From positions 1-64,000 of the forward strand of contig NZ_JNLC01000001.1 in NCBI RefSeq assembly GCF_000702305.1: a stretch of 64,000 bases of DNA. The letters run 5' to 3'. Shown here in pieces: positions 10,179 through 20,829 of this stretch. The position numbers were made by a program, and so were the translations under genes. The notes under the pieces were generated by a model. The model did no database searches. It was not told where the DNA came from and saw nothing but the letters and a program-made list of their open reading frames with translations. Position 1 is the stretch's first letter. Every line of letters starts with the position of its first letter. Source of the DNA: Allobosea sp. 117 (GTDB lineage: Bacteria; Pseudomonadota; Alphaproteobacteria; Rhizobiales; Xanthobacteraceae).

Positions 10179-11603
10179 TTGACGCGCTCCCGACCCATCC
10201 TCCCGCGCAGCAATACGCGGACCGCCGATGTCATGGCGTCGATCCGCGCCCGGGTGGCGAGCCGTGCGCTCGCCGCCGGCGACCGGCTGCCCTCGATCCG
10301 CCGCTTCGCCGCGACCATGGGCGTTTCGCCCTCGACGGTGGTCGAGGCCTATGACCGCCTCGTCGCCGAGGGACTGATCCGGGCGCGGCCGGGGTCGGGC
10401 TTCTACGTCTCGGCGACCGCCCTGCCGCCGCTGGCGCCGGCAGCGGACAGACCGCCGCGCGAGCGTGCGGTCGATCCGTTCTGGGTCTCGCGCCAGTCGC
10501 TCGATGCCGATCCGACCGCGCTGAAGCCGGGCTGCGGCTGGCTGCCTGCCGACTGGATGCCGGTCGAGGCGCTGCGCCGCGCGGCGCGGGGGCTGGCGCG
10601 CGCGGACGAGGCCCTTCTCGCCGACTATGGAAGCACGCGCGGCTCCCCGGCATTGCGCCGGCTGCTGCTGGGCAGGCTTGCCGGCGAGGGGCTCGATCTT
10701 TCGGCCGATCAGCTCATGCTGACCTCGTCCGGCACGCAGGCCATCGACCTCATCTGTCGCCATCGGCTCACCCCCGGCGACGCGGTGCTGGTCGACGATC
10801 CCTGCTATTTCAATTTCCGCGCACTGCTGCGGGCCCATCAGGCGAGGATCGTCAGCGTGCCCTACACCGCCTCGGGGCCGGACATCGCGGCGTTCGAGGC
10901 GGCGCTCGTCCGCGAGCGTCCGCGCCTCTACATCACCAATTCCGCGCTGCATAACCCGACGGGCGCTACCCTTTCGGCGTCCACCGCCCATCGCCTGCTC
11001 AACCTCGCCGCCGCTCATGACCTGACGGTGGTGGAGGACGACATCTTCGCCGAATTCGAGCCGGAGAGCTCGGTGCGGCTCGCCGCGCTTGACGGGCTCA
11101 GCCGGGTCATCCGGATCGGCAGCTTCTCGAAGACGCTCTCCGCTTCGGTGCGCTGCGGCTATGTCGCGGCGCGGGCCGACATCGTCGCCGATCTCGTCGA
11201 CCTTCAGGTCGCGACCAGCTTCGGTGGTCCGAGCCCGGTGGCGACGGAACTGATCGCCAGCGTCCTTTCCGGGGGCGGCTATCGCAGGCACATCGAGGAA
11301 CTGCGCCGGCGGCTCGCGAAGGCGCGGCGCGACATCGCCGAAAGCCTGCGGGGGCTCGGCATCGAGCCGTGGCTGATGCCGCGCGGCGGCTTCTATCTGT
11401 GGTGCCGGCTGCCGGAGGAGCGCGATTCCGCCGAGGTCGCCCGCGCGGCGCTGGCGGAGAGCGTCGTGCTGGCGCCCGGCAACGTGTTCAGCGCCTCACA
11501 GTTCGCCGGGGCCTTCATGCGCTTCAACGTCGCCCAATGCGGCGATCCACGTCTCATGGCGACGCTTGCGCGGGCTCTCGGCCGCGATGCCGGCCCGGCG
11601 TGA
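10179..11603 (+). CDS. MocR/PdxR-type GntR-aminotransferase fusion regulator
   Basis: The protein is 474 residues. The N-terminal GntR winged helix covers roughly residues 15-75 (LPSIRRFAATMGVSPSTVVEAYDRL). A fold-type I PLP aminotransferase-like domain follows, with the PLP-lysine motif SFSKTLS near residue 310 and the substrate-Arg region MRFNVAQ near the C-terminus. MocR proteins sense PLP or an amino-acid-like effector. Translation appears to start at TTG 10179, with AAGGA 9 nt upstream; no in-frame ATG precedes the conserved domain. Its likely target is the divergent EamA transporter. Confidence 0.9.
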   Translation: MTRSRPILPRSNTRTADVMASIRARVASRALAAGDRLPSIRRFAATMGVSPSTVVEAYDRLVAEGLIRARPGSGFYVSATALPPLAPAADRPPRERAVDPFWVSRQSLDADPTALKPGCGWLPADWMPVEALRRAARGLARADEALLADYGSTRGSPALRRLLLGRLAGEGLDLSADQLMLTSSGTQAIDLICRHRLTPGDAVLVDDPCYFNFRALLRAHQARIVSVPYTASGPDIAAFEAALVRERPRLYITNSALHNPTGATLSASTAHRLLNLAAAHDLTVVEDDIFAEFEPESSVRLAALDGLSRVIRIGSFSKTLSASVRCGYVAARADIVADLVDLQVATSFGGPSPVATELIASVLSGGGYRRHIEELRRRLAKARRDIAESLRGLGIEPWLMPRGGFYLWCRLPEERDSAEVARAALAESVVLAPGNVFSASQFAGAFMRFNVAQCGDPRLMATLARALGRDAGPA

Positions 11604-11610
11604 GCGGTGC

Positions 11611-12828
11611 TCACGCCACCTTCTTGTTCTTCGCGATCATCTCGACGAAGCGGTCGAACAGGTAGTGGCTGTCCTGCGGGCCGGGGCTCGCCTCGGGGTG
11701 GTACTGCACCGAGAACACCGGCCTGTCGGTAAGCTGGATGCCGGCATTCGAGCCGTCGAACAGCGAGACATGCGTTTCCTCGGCATTGGCCGGCAGGCTG
11801 TCGCGGTCGACCGCGAAGCCGTGGTTCATCGAGGTGATCTCGACCTTGCCAGTGGTCTGGTCCTTCACCGGGTGGTTCGCGCCGTGGTGGCCCTGGTGCA
11901 TCTTCATGGTGCGCCCGCCGACCGCGAGGCCGATCATCTGGTGGCCGAGGCAGATGCCGAAGGTCGGTACGCCGCGCGCGATGATCTCGCGGATCACCGG
12001 CACCGCATATTCGCCGGTCGCCGCCGGATCGCCGGGGCCGTTCGACAGGAACACGCCGTCCGGGGCCAGCGCGAGGATGTCCTCGGCCGAGGTGGTCGCC
12101 GGCACCACCGTCACCTTGCAGCCGGCGCGGGCGAGCAGGCGCAGGATGTTGCGCTTGATGCCGTAATCGACGGCGACGACGTGGTGCGCCGGCGCGGTCT
12201 GGCGGCCATAGCCCTCCGGCCACTGCCAGGGCGTCTCGTCCCAGGTGAAGCGCTGGGCGCTGGTCACCATCGGCACGAGGTCCATGCCGACGAGGCCGGG
12301 CCACTCGGCCGCCTCCTTCTTCAGCGCCGGCAGGTCGAACCGGCCGTCCGGCGCATGGGCGATCACCGCGTTCGGCATGCCCTTGTCGCGGATCAGCGCG
12401 GTGAGCGCGCGGGTGTCGAGCCCGGCAATGCCGATGATGCCGCGCGCCTTCAGCCACAGGTCGAAGTTGCGCGTGGCGCGATAGTTCGAGGGATCGGTGA
12501 TGGAGGAGTGCAGCACCACCCCGCGCACGCCCGAGGCGCCGGCCATCGAGACGGTCTCGATGTCCTCTTCGTTGGTGCCGACATTGCCGATGTGCGGGAA
12601 GGTGAAGGTGATGATCTGGCCGGCATAGGAGGGATCGGTGAGGATCTCCTGATAGCCGGTCATGGCCGTGTTGAAGCATACCTCGCCCACCGCATGGCCG
12701 GCAGCGCCGAGGCCGAAGCCTTCGAGCACCGTGCCGTCGGCGAGCACGAGAATGGCGGTGGCCGTGGGCTCTGCCCACACGTCGCCGGCGGCGCCAGCGC
12801 CGCTGATGTGGTCTTGTTCCTGCGTCAT
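11611..12828 (-). CDS. carA: Carbamoyl-phosphate synthase small subunit
   Basis: CarA is the glutamine amidotransferase subunit that hydrolyses glutamine and channels ammonia to CarB. The 405-residue protein starts MTQEQDH at 12828; the upstream frame is not family-like. The N-terminal CPSase-small domain includes FNTAMTGYQEILTDPSYAGQ. The C-terminal class I GATase has the nucleophile in GICLGHQMIG and the His/Glu pair in QYHPEASPGP. Its 3' end lies 7 nt from the convergent MocR gene. It is divergent from yqeY. Confidence 0.98.
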   Translation of the reverse strand: MTQEQDHISGAGAAGDVWAEPTATAILVLADGTVLEGFGLGAAGHAVGEVCFNTAMTGYQEILTDPSYAGQIITFTFPHIGNVGTNEEDIETVSMAGASGVRGVVLHSSITDPSNYRATRNFDLWLKARGIIGIAGLDTRALTALIRDKGMPNAVIAHAPDGRFDLPALKKEAAEWPGLVGMDLVPMVTSAQRFTWDETPWQWPEGYGRQTAPAHHVVAVDYGIKRNILRLLARAGCKVTVVPATTSAEDILALAPDGVFLSNGPGDPAATGEYAVPVIREIIARGVPTFGICLGHQMIGLAVGGRTMKMHQGHHGANHPVKDQTTGKVEITSMNHGFAVDRDSLPANAEETHVSLFDGSNAGIQLTDRPVFSVQYHPEASPGPQDSHYLFDRFVEMIAKNKKVA

Positions 12829-12949
12829 GGGTGCCCTAATTAGTCGTTCGCCGCGGCGGACGCCAGCGCGAAGCGTGCAGGCTAGACCCGAGAATCGTGA
12901 ATGACCGGTCTTTGCCGGCGGCGACTCACAGAACCAGAACGAGGCATAT

Positions 12950-13408
12950 GTGCTGCGCGACGTGATCAACGCATCGCTGAAGGATGCGCTCAAGGCCCAG
13001 GACAAACGGCGGCTCGGCACGCTGCGGCTCATCAATGCGGCCATTAAGGACCGCGACATCGATGCGCGCGGCCATGGCCGCGACCCGCTGTCGGACGACG
13101 AACTGCTCGGCCTGCTGACCAAGATGATCAAGCAGCGCGAGGAATCCGCGAAGATCTACGAGGAGGCGGGACGCGCCGACCTGTCGACGCAGGAGCGCGA
13201 GGAGATCGACGTCATCCTCGGCTTCCTGCCGAAGCAGATGAACGACGCCGAATCGAAGGCCGCCATCGCCGCCGTCATCGCCGAGATCGGCGCCCATGGC
13301 CTGAAGGACATGGGCCGCACCATGGCGGCGCTGAAGGAGCGCTATACTGGGGTAATGGACTTCGGCAAGGCGAGCGGCACGGTCAAGGAACTGCTGACCG
13401 CCGGCTGA
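12950..13408 (+). CDS. GatB/YqeY-domain protein
   Basis: This 152-residue YqeY-like protein contains the C-terminal tRNA-binding type domain of GatB (LRDVINASLKDALKAQDKRRLGTLRLINAAIKD at the start). The exact function is uncertain; links to tRNA-dependent amidation and aminoacyl-tRNA quality have been suggested for the family. The start is GTG at 12950, preceded by GAGG 5 nt upstream, and gives the family-typical N-terminus (M/V)LRDxI. It commonly lies next to dnaG/rpoD in alphaproteobacteria, as here. Confidence 0.93.
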   Translation: MLRDVINASLKDALKAQDKRRLGTLRLINAAIKDRDIDARGHGRDPLSDDELLGLLTKMIKQREESAKIYEEAGRADLSTQEREEIDVILGFLPKQMNDAESKAAIAAVIAEIGAHGLKDMGRTMAALKERYTGVMDFGKASGTVKELLTAG

Positions 13409-13439
13409 GGACGCGCCACCTCCGAAGATCGGCATCGCC

Positions 13440-14162
13440 ATGGCCCAGTCCCCCGAATCGCATCGCGGCGGCGCGGTGCTGACGCTCGACGGCGTGCGCC
13501 GCGGCGCGCTCGCCATGGGGCCGGTGCTGATTCCCATCTTCGTCTTCGGCGCGGCCTTCGGCATCGCGGCGCGCGGCGCCGGCCTCGAGGGATGGGCGGC
13601 GGCGCTGATGAGCGCCGTCGTGTTCGCCGGCGCCTCGCAATTCGCGGTGCTCGACCTGTGGCAGACGCCGGTGCCGTGGGTGCCGCTGCTCCTGGCGACC
13701 TTCGCCATCAATGCGCGGCATCTGCTGCTCGGCGCGTCGCTGCGCATGCTGACGCGGGGACTGGCGGCGTGGAAGCGCTACGCCGCCATGCTGGTGCTGA
13801 GCGATCTCAACTGGGCGGCGCTGATCGCGGCGGAGGCGCGGGGCGAGCGTGACCTCGGCTATCTGGTCGGCGGCGGCCTCGCCATGTGGGTGGTGTGGCT
13901 GGGGGCCACCGTCCTCGGTGCGGTGGCCGGCGGGCTCACCCTCGCCGACGTCCAGCGCTACGGCCTCGACCTCGTGCTGGTGGTGTTCTTCACCACCACG
14001 CTGGTGGGCCTGCACCGCAAGCGGATCGACGATCTGCCCTGGCTGGTCGCCGGCCTCGCCGCGCTGGCGGCGGTGTGGTGGCTGCCGCCGAACTGGCATG
14101 TTCTGGTCGGCGGCCTTGCCGGCGGCATCGCCGGCCTGATCCAGCACGGGCGGCGCCCATGA
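13440..14162 (+). CDS. azlC: AzlC-family branched-chain amino acid exporter subunit
   Basis: This 240-residue inner-membrane protein has about seven hydrophobic helices and the AzlC hallmarks GAAFGIAARGAGL and FAGASQFAVLDLW near residues 40-70. It works with the small AzlD subunit in export of branched-chain amino acids and analogues. It overlaps azlD by an ATGA junction, so the two are translationally coupled. Confidence 0.93.
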   Translation: MAQSPESHRGGAVLTLDGVRRGALAMGPVLIPIFVFGAAFGIAARGAGLEGWAAALMSAVVFAGASQFAVLDLWQTPVPWVPLLLATFAINARHLLLGASLRMLTRGLAAWKRYAAMLVLSDLNWAALIAAEARGERDLGYLVGGGLAMWVVWLGATVLGAVAGGLTLADVQRYGLDLVLVVFFTTTLVGLHRKRIDDLPWLVAGLAALAAVWWLPPNWHVLVGGLAGGIAGLIQHGRRP

Positions 14163-14464
14163 GCACGAACGATGCCGTGCTGGTCATCCTGGCGATGGCG
14201 CTGGTGACCTACGCGACCCGCGCGGGCGGCCTCTGGCTGGTGGGCTTCATGCCGATGTCGCCCCGGCTGGAGGCCTTCCTGCGCTATCTGGCGGGCGCCG
14301 TGCTGGTCGCCATCGTGGTGCCGGCGACGGTGCGCGGCGGCGCCGCCGCCTTCGTCGCGGTCGGCACCACGCTCCTCGCCGTGCTACTCATGCGCCGCGC
14401 GCTGCCCGCCATGGCGCTCGGCATTCTCGCCGCCGCGCTCTACCGCGGCTATGCTGGAGTGTGA
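14159..14464 (+). CDS. azlD: AzlD-family transporter small subunit
   Basis: The product has 101 residues and four hydrophobic segments. ATRAGGLWLVG near residue 20 and the length are typical of AzlD. The start ATG at 14159 overlaps the azlC stop. It forms the partner of AzlC. It ends 85 nt before dnaG. Confidence 0.93.
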   Translation: MSTNDAVLVILAMALVTYATRAGGLWLVGFMPMSPRLEAFLRYLAGAVLVAIVVPATVRGGAAAFVAVGTTLLAVLLMRRALPAMALGILAAALYRGYAGV

Positions 14465-14549
14465 AGAGCGGGGAAAAGGCCCGCGCGCAGGCGCGCCGCA
14501 GTTCCACGCCGTGCGACCGTCAATCCCGAGCCGAGACATCCGAATCGTC

Positions 14550-16478
14550 ATGCGCTTCCCGCCCTCGTTCCTCGACGAGATACGCACCCGCCTCCCGGTC
14601 TCGGAGGTGGTGGGAAAGCGCGTGCAGCTCAGGAAGCAGGGCCGCGAGTGGCGCGGGCTCTCGCCCTTCAACCCGGAGAAGACGCCGTCCTTCTATGTCA
14701 ACGACCAGAAGGGTTTTTACCACTGCTTCTCATCGGGCAAGCACGGTGACCAGTTCGACTTCCTGATGGAGACCGAGGGCCTCGCCTTCCCCGAGGCGGT
14801 AGAGCGGCTCGCCAATATGGCCGGCGTGCCGATGCCGGCGGTCTCGCGCGAGGAGGAGGCGAAGGAGACCCGGCGCAAGACGCTGCACGAGGTGATGGAG
14901 CTCGCCGCCAAATATTTCGAGGCGACGCTGCAGGGCCGCGCCGGCGCCAAAGGCCGCGGCTATCTCGCCGATCGCGGCCTCGGCCCGCCGACGCAGGCGC
15001 GTTTCCGGCTCGGCTATGCGAGCCCCGAGCGCTTCGCGCTGAAGGAGGCGCTGGGGGCCAGGGGCGTGCCGGTCGAGGACATGGTCGAGGCGGGGCTGCT
15101 GGTCCATGGCGACGACATTCCGGTGCCGTATGACCGTTTCCGCGACCGGGTGATGTTCCCCATCACCGACCTGCGCGGGCGTGTCGTCGCCTTTGGCGGG
15201 CGGGCGCTGGAGAAGGATGTCGCCGCCAAATATCTCAACTCGCCGGAGACCTCGCTCTTCCACAAGGGCTCGCTGCTCTATAACGGTTTCGGTGCCCGTG
15301 CGGCCGCCCACAAGGGCGCGCCGGTGATCGTCGCCGAGGGCTATGTCGACGTCATCGCGCTGGTGGAAGCGGGCTTTCCCGGCGCGGTCGCGCCGCTCGG
15401 CACCGCGCTGACCGAGGAGCAACTGGCGCTGGCGTGGAAGATGGCGCCGGAGCCGGTGCTGCTGTTCGATGGCGACAAGGCGGGTCGCCGCGCCGCCTGG
15501 CGGGCGCTTGATCTCGCTTTGCCGCATCTGAAGCCCGGCGTGAGCCTCGGCTTCGGCACCCTCCCCGAGGGGCAGGATCCCGACGATCTGGTGCGCAAGG
15601 GCGGGCGCGAGGCGGTCGAGGCCGTGCTGGCGCAGGCGCGACCGCTCGCCGACGTGCTGTGGTCGCGCGAGACGGAGGCCGGCAGTTTCGAGACGCCCGA
15701 GCGCCGCGCGGCGCTGGAAGCGCGGATCGGCGAGATCATCAGCGTGATCCAGGACGAGACGGTGCGCCGGCATTATCGCAGCGAATTGATGGAGCGGTTC
15801 CGCCGTCTCTTCGCGCCGACCTCCGCCAATGCCGGTGGCTCGCGGCGCGGGACGGGGGATTATCGCGGCGGAACCGGCCGGGCAGGGGACCGGCGCGGCG
15901 GCAATGTCCGCGAGGCGATCGGCATGCGCGGCGAGAGCCTGCGGCGCTCGGCGCTGCTGCGCGGCACGGCGGCGGAGATTCCGCGCAACGAGGCGCTGCT
16001 GCTGTTCGCCGTGCTCAACCATCCCTGGCTGCTCGACGACGGCGCCGAGGAACTGGCCGACCTGCCGTTCCTCAACCGCGAGGCCGACCAACTGCGCCGG
16101 GCGCTGCTCGACGCGCATATGGAAGGCGAGGCCGAGGATCGCGAGCGTCTTGGCGCGCGGCTTGCTTCCGAAAAGCTCGACGGAGCGGTCGCCCGCGTGC
16201 ATGCGGTAGCGGTGGCGCGGCACGACTGGCCGACCTTCGCCGATGCAGGCCGGGCGGACGTCGCGTTGTGGTGGCGGCAGCGCACGGCCTTGCACCGGCG
16301 CTCGCACGCTCTATCTAAGGAGCTCAAGGAAGCCGAGAAAGCGCTGGCCGACGACCCCACGGAGGTCAACTGGGCACGCTTCCTCGATGTTCAAAATCGA
16401 ATCGCGGCTCTTGACGGAACCGAAGCTTTGGTAGAGGGGTTCGGCGCCGCGTCGGGCCGTCCGGTGCGGTCGATGTAA
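14550..16478 (+). CDS. dnaG: DNA primase with degenerate CHC2 zinc motif
   Basis: DnaG synthesises RNA primers at the replication fork. The start at 14550 gives [17 protein letters not shown], the usual N-terminus, and 642 residues. The N-terminal zinc-binding module, the Toprim domain ([15 protein letters not shown] near 260, [20 protein letters not shown] near 310) and a C-terminal helicase-binding region from about 480 are visible. The zinc motif is unusual: where typical bacterial primases have C-P-F-H and C-x2-C, this one has S38-P-F-N41 and C59-x2-S62. Three of four ligands are therefore absent, although the surrounding fold ([14 protein letters not shown]) is conserved. It is followed by rpoD. 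Confidence 0.97.
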   Translation: MRFPPSFLDEIRTRLPVSEVVGKRVQLRKQGREWRGLSPFNPEKTPSFYVNDQKGFYHCFSSGKHGDQFDFLMETEGLAFPEAVERLANMAGVPMPAVSREEEAKETRRKTLHEVMELAAKYFEATLQGRAGAKGRGYLADRGLGPPTQARFRLGYASPERFALKEALGARGVPVEDMVEAGLLVHGDDIPVPYDRFRDRVMFPITDLRGRVVAFGGRALEKDVAAKYLNSPETSLFHKGSLLYNGFGARAAAHKGAPVIVAEGYVDVIALVEAGFPGAVAPLGTALTEEQLALAWKMAPEPVLLFDGDKAGRRAAWRALDLALPHLKPGVSLGFGTLPEGQDPDDLVRKGGREAVEAVLAQARPLADVLWSRETEAGSFETPERRAALEARIGEIISVIQDETVRRHYRSELMERFRRLFAPTSANAGGSRRGTGDYRGGTGRAGDRRGGNVREAIGMRGESLRRSALLRGTAAEIPRNEALLLFAVLNHPWLLDDGAEELADLPFLNREADQLRRALLDAHMEGEAEDRERLGARLASEKLDGAVARVHAVAVARHDWPTFADAGRADVALWWRQRTALHRRSHALSKELKEAEKALADDPTEVNWARFLDVQNRIAALDGTEALVEGFGAASGRPVRSM

Positions 16479-16696
16479 GGAATCTGGGTCGCCCGCCCGC
16501 GAGCGTCGTGTACGCCGTGGAGCGTGTGGCCCTGTTTGCGTCGGTCGTCCGTCGGGCGTCGACGTGCGGTTGGTCAGGGTTAACGCGCGGTCGGGACGAG
16601 GCGGTCACTCGTCCTGTCAGTTGGTTGTCTGGGCGGAGCGGATGGCGTCCGCCGCGCGTCGCGGCCGAATGGCCCCGGCGGTCAAGGAGCACATGC

Positions 16697-18691
<1,995 letters not shown>

Positions 18692-18707
18692 GGACGCGAA
18701 GCCGCTC

Positions 18708-19139
18708 ATGGCTCGCAGGGAAACATCGGGGGCGGCGCCCCGGACGGAACGTCCGGCGCCGCCCCTTTCGTTTTTCCGGCGTCTCGGCCAGCCTTACACC
18801 ACGCGACGCGTCTTCTTCGGGCGCCTCGGCAACGCGGTCGCGATCTGGTTCGCGATCATGCTGTTCGGCCTGGCCGTCGGCATGGCCGGCTATTCGGGCT
18901 TCGAGGGGATGGGTCTCACCGAGGCCTATCTCAATGCCGCGATGATCCTCTCCGGCATGGGACCGGTCTCCGAACTCCACACCGAGGCCGGCAAGATCTT
19001 CGCCGGTTCCTACGCCATCTTCTCCGGTCTCGTCATCGTGCTGGCGACCGGCGTCGTGCTCTCGCCGATCGTCCACCATGTGCTGCATGTCTTCCACGCC
19101 GACATGGACGATGACGGCCGGCCGGACGAGCCGAACTGA
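18708..19139 (+). CDS. Conserved two-helix membrane protein of unknown function
   Basis: The 143-residue protein has a basic, proline-rich N-terminus, a first hydrophobic helix at about residues 43-62, the motif LNAAMILSGMGPV near 79-91, and a second helix at about 104-122, ending in an acidic/His-rich tail. The region between the helices could form a re-entrant loop, but I do not recognise a function. It starts 17 nt after rpoD. Codons 8-23 coincide with a strong terminator-like hairpin and T-run, and there is no ATG, GTG or TTG between that hairpin and the first helix. Expression therefore appears to need read-through from rpoD. Confidence 0.75.
   Translation: MARRETSGAAPRTERPAPPLSFFRRLGQPYTTRRVFFGRLGNAVAIWFAIMLFGLAVGMAGYSGFEGMGLTEAYLNAAMILSGMGPVSELHTEAGKIFAGSYAIFSGLVIVLATGVVLSPIVHHVLHVFHADMDDDGRPDEPN
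18729..18775 (+). terminator. Strong rho-independent terminator after rpoD
   Basis: GGGGCGGCG plus CCGGAC (18729-18745, with a 2-nt CC bulge) pairs with GTCCGG plus CGCCGCCCC (18751-18765). This gives 15 bp around a 5-nt loop, followed directly by TTTCGTTTTT. It lies 38 nt past the rpoD stop but inside the first codons of the next open frame. Confidence 0.8.
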
Positions 19140-19142
19140 CGC

Positions 19143-19625
19143 TCACAGCGTCTTCGCCAGCGCCACCAACTGATCCAGCGCGGTGGCCCAGCCCTGGTGG
19201 AAACCCATCTCCTCGTGCTGCTTGCGCGCGGCTTCGTCCTTGTGGACAGCGCGGGCGATGTAGAGCGTCCCGGTCGCGGTCGGGCTGATGGCGACCGAGC
19301 CGGTCATGAAGCCTTCGCCGGTGGGGCGATAACCCGGTCCGAGCGCGTCAGTGAACACCAGCAGGCTCTGCGGCACGACGGCGAGCACGCAGCCGGTGCT
19401 GTCGTGCCGCTCGCCGTTCGGTCCTTCCATCACCGTGCGGAATCTGCCGCCGGGCCTGAGATCGAGCTCGCAGGCGGTGGTCCGCCATGGGGCCGGAGTG
19501 AACCACTTCATCAGCAGCTCCGGTTCGGTCCACGCCCGCCAGACCAGATGTGGAGGAACGTCCACCTCTCGCCTCAGCTCGAGATCGAGTGCCGGGTCGA
19601 AGACGGTTTCCGGGGTAGGCATCAT
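19143..19625 (-). CDS. AHSA1/SRPBCC-family protein
   Basis: This 160-residue START-like helix-grip protein of the Aha1_N/AHSA1 type contains VDVPPHLVWRAWTEPELLMKWFTPAPW near residues 18-45 and GFHQGWATALDQLVAL near the end. These proteins bind hydrophobic ligands; the function here is unknown. The ATG at 19625 overlaps the ArsR stop (ATGA), so the two genes are translationally coupled. The ArsR plus AHSA1 pair is a recurrent bacterial module. Confidence 0.9.
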   Translation of the reverse strand: MMPTPETVFDPALDLELRREVDVPPHLVWRAWTEPELLMKWFTPAPWRTTACELDLRPGGRFRTVMEGPNGERHDSTGCVLAVVPQSLLVFTDALGPGYRPTGEGFMTGSVAISPTATGTLYIARAVHKDEAARKQHEEMGFHQGWATALDQLVALAKTL

Positions 19626-19966
19626 CGCGTTTCCTCCTGGTTCTTCAGTTGCAGCAGCAGGGCGTCGAGCTGGTCGAGCCGCTGCGTCCAGAGCGAGCGC
19701 TGGGCCTCGAGCCAATGGCCAGCGGCCGCCAACGGCTCGGCGCGCAAGGTGCAGGTCCGTACCCGTCCGACTTTGCGTGTGGCGACCAGCCCGCTGTCCT
19801 CCAGTACTTTCAGATGCTGGAGGAAGCTCGGCAGCGCCATCTCGAAGGGACGGGCGAGATCGCTCACCGACGCCGGCCCGCGGCCCAATGCTTCCAGCAC
19901 CGCGCGACGGGTCGGATCGGAAAGGGCGCGGAAGGTGTCGTCGAGGGCGGGTTGCGCGGCCATCAT
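19622..19966 (-). CDS. ArsR-family regulator paired with AHSA1 protein
   Basis: This is a 114-residue winged-helix protein of the non-metal-sensing ArsR subgroup (ALDDTFRALSDPTRRAVLEALGRGPASVSDLARPFEMALPSFLQHLKVLEDSGLV). It lacks the Cys cluster of metal sensors. It probably represses its own operon through the palindrome at 19989-20012. The start may be either of two adjacent ATGs (19966 or 19963). Confidence 0.92.
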   Translation of the reverse strand: MMAAQPALDDTFRALSDPTRRAVLEALGRGPASVSDLARPFEMALPSFLQHLKVLEDSGLVATRKVGRVRTCTLRAEPLAAAGHWLEAQRSLWTQRLDQLDALLLQLKNQEETR

Positions 19967-19988
19967 GACGCAAGGTTATGCCGGGAAA

Positions 19989-20012
19989 ATAGTTAGGTCA
20001 ATGCCTAACTAT
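19989..20012. promoter_or_regulatory. ArsR operator: perfect inverted repeat
   Basis: ATAGTTAGG and CCTAACTAT are exact reverse complements separated by TCAATG. The site lies 23 nt upstream of the arsR start, in the divergent space shared with the PfpI gene. GTTAGG/CCTAAC half-sites are typical for ArsR regulators of AHSA1 genes. Confidence 0.7.
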
Positions 20013-20096
20013 ATGCGTGTCGCGGCTTCGGCGCGGAACGATCGATGCGCCCGGTCATTGTCTTCCGAGGGGCATCACCAACCATGGAGAACGATC

Positions 20097-20660
20097 ATGC
20101 CGGGACCACTGGAGGGTAAGCGCATTCTCATTCTGGCGGCCAACGGCTTCGAGCAGTCCGAGCTCGAAGTGCCGCGCGACCGGCTGCGCGAGGCCGGCGC
20201 TACGGTCGACGTGGTTTCGCCCGAGACGGGGGAGATCAAAGGCTGGCAGATGAAGGACTGGGGCCGGCCGGTGAAGGTCGACAAACCGCTGAGCGAGGCG
20301 CGCGAGGCCGACTATGACGCGATCGTACTGCCGGGCGGCCAGATCAACCCCGACCTGTTGCGCGTCAACAAGGACGCCCTGAAGCTGATCAAGGCCTTCT
20401 ACGATGCGGGCAAGGCGGTCGCCGCCGTCTGCCATGCGCCGTGGCTGCTGGTCGAGACCGGGATCGCCAAAGGGCGCCGGATGACGTCCTACCAGTCGAT
20501 CAAGACGGATGTGATCAACGCCGGCGGGCGCTGGGAGGATGCCTCCGTAGTGGCGGACGCGGGCGTCGTAACCTCGCGCAATCCCGGTGATCTGGAGGAT
20601 TTCTGCCGCAAGATCATCGAGGAGATTCGTGAGGGCCGGCATCAGCGTCAGGCCGCGTGA
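20097..20660 (+). CDS. DJ-1/PfpI-family protein
   Basis: This 187-residue class I glutamine-amidotransferase-like protein of the PfpI/YhbO type has the nucleophile-elbow Cys in AVCHAPWLL near residue 113 and ANGFEQSELEVP near 15. Relatives are described as glyoxalases, deglycases or stress peptidases; the reaction here cannot be decided from sequence. The start at 20097 has GGAGA upstream. It is divergent from the ArsR-AHSA1 pair and precedes mbfA. Confidence 0.9.
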   Translation: MPGPLEGKRILILAANGFEQSELEVPRDRLREAGATVDVVSPETGEIKGWQMKDWGRPVKVDKPLSEAREADYDAIVLPGGQINPDLLRVNKDALKLIKAFYDAGKAVAAVCHAPWLLVETGIAKGRRMTSYQSIKTDVINAGGRWEDASVVADAGVVTSRNPGDLEDFCRKIIEEIREGRHQRQAA

Positions 20661-20797
20661 GGGATGGCGACCTCGGCGTCCGATGAGATCCACTGACGGC
20701 GGGCGGCTGACGGGCCGCCCGTCGCGTTCGGCAGCCGAGGCGCGCGGACAATCCGGAAGGGTACGACTTGCTGCGGTGCCGCGTGGCGGATATATAG

Positions 20798-20814
20798 TTT
20801 AGATCAATTCTAAA
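20798..20814 (+). promoter_or_regulatory. Iron control element (Irr-box-like) upstream of mbfA
   Basis: TTTAGATCAATTCTAAA matches the ICE consensus TTTAGAA-N3-TTCTAAA bound by Irr in rhizobia with one mismatch (A to T at position 7). It ends 15 nt before the mbfA ATG. Irr repression of mbfA under low iron is known in Bradyrhizobium and Agrobacterium; its operation here is an inference. Confidence 0.65.
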
Positions 20815-20829
20815 TTATGAAATCCAGCC

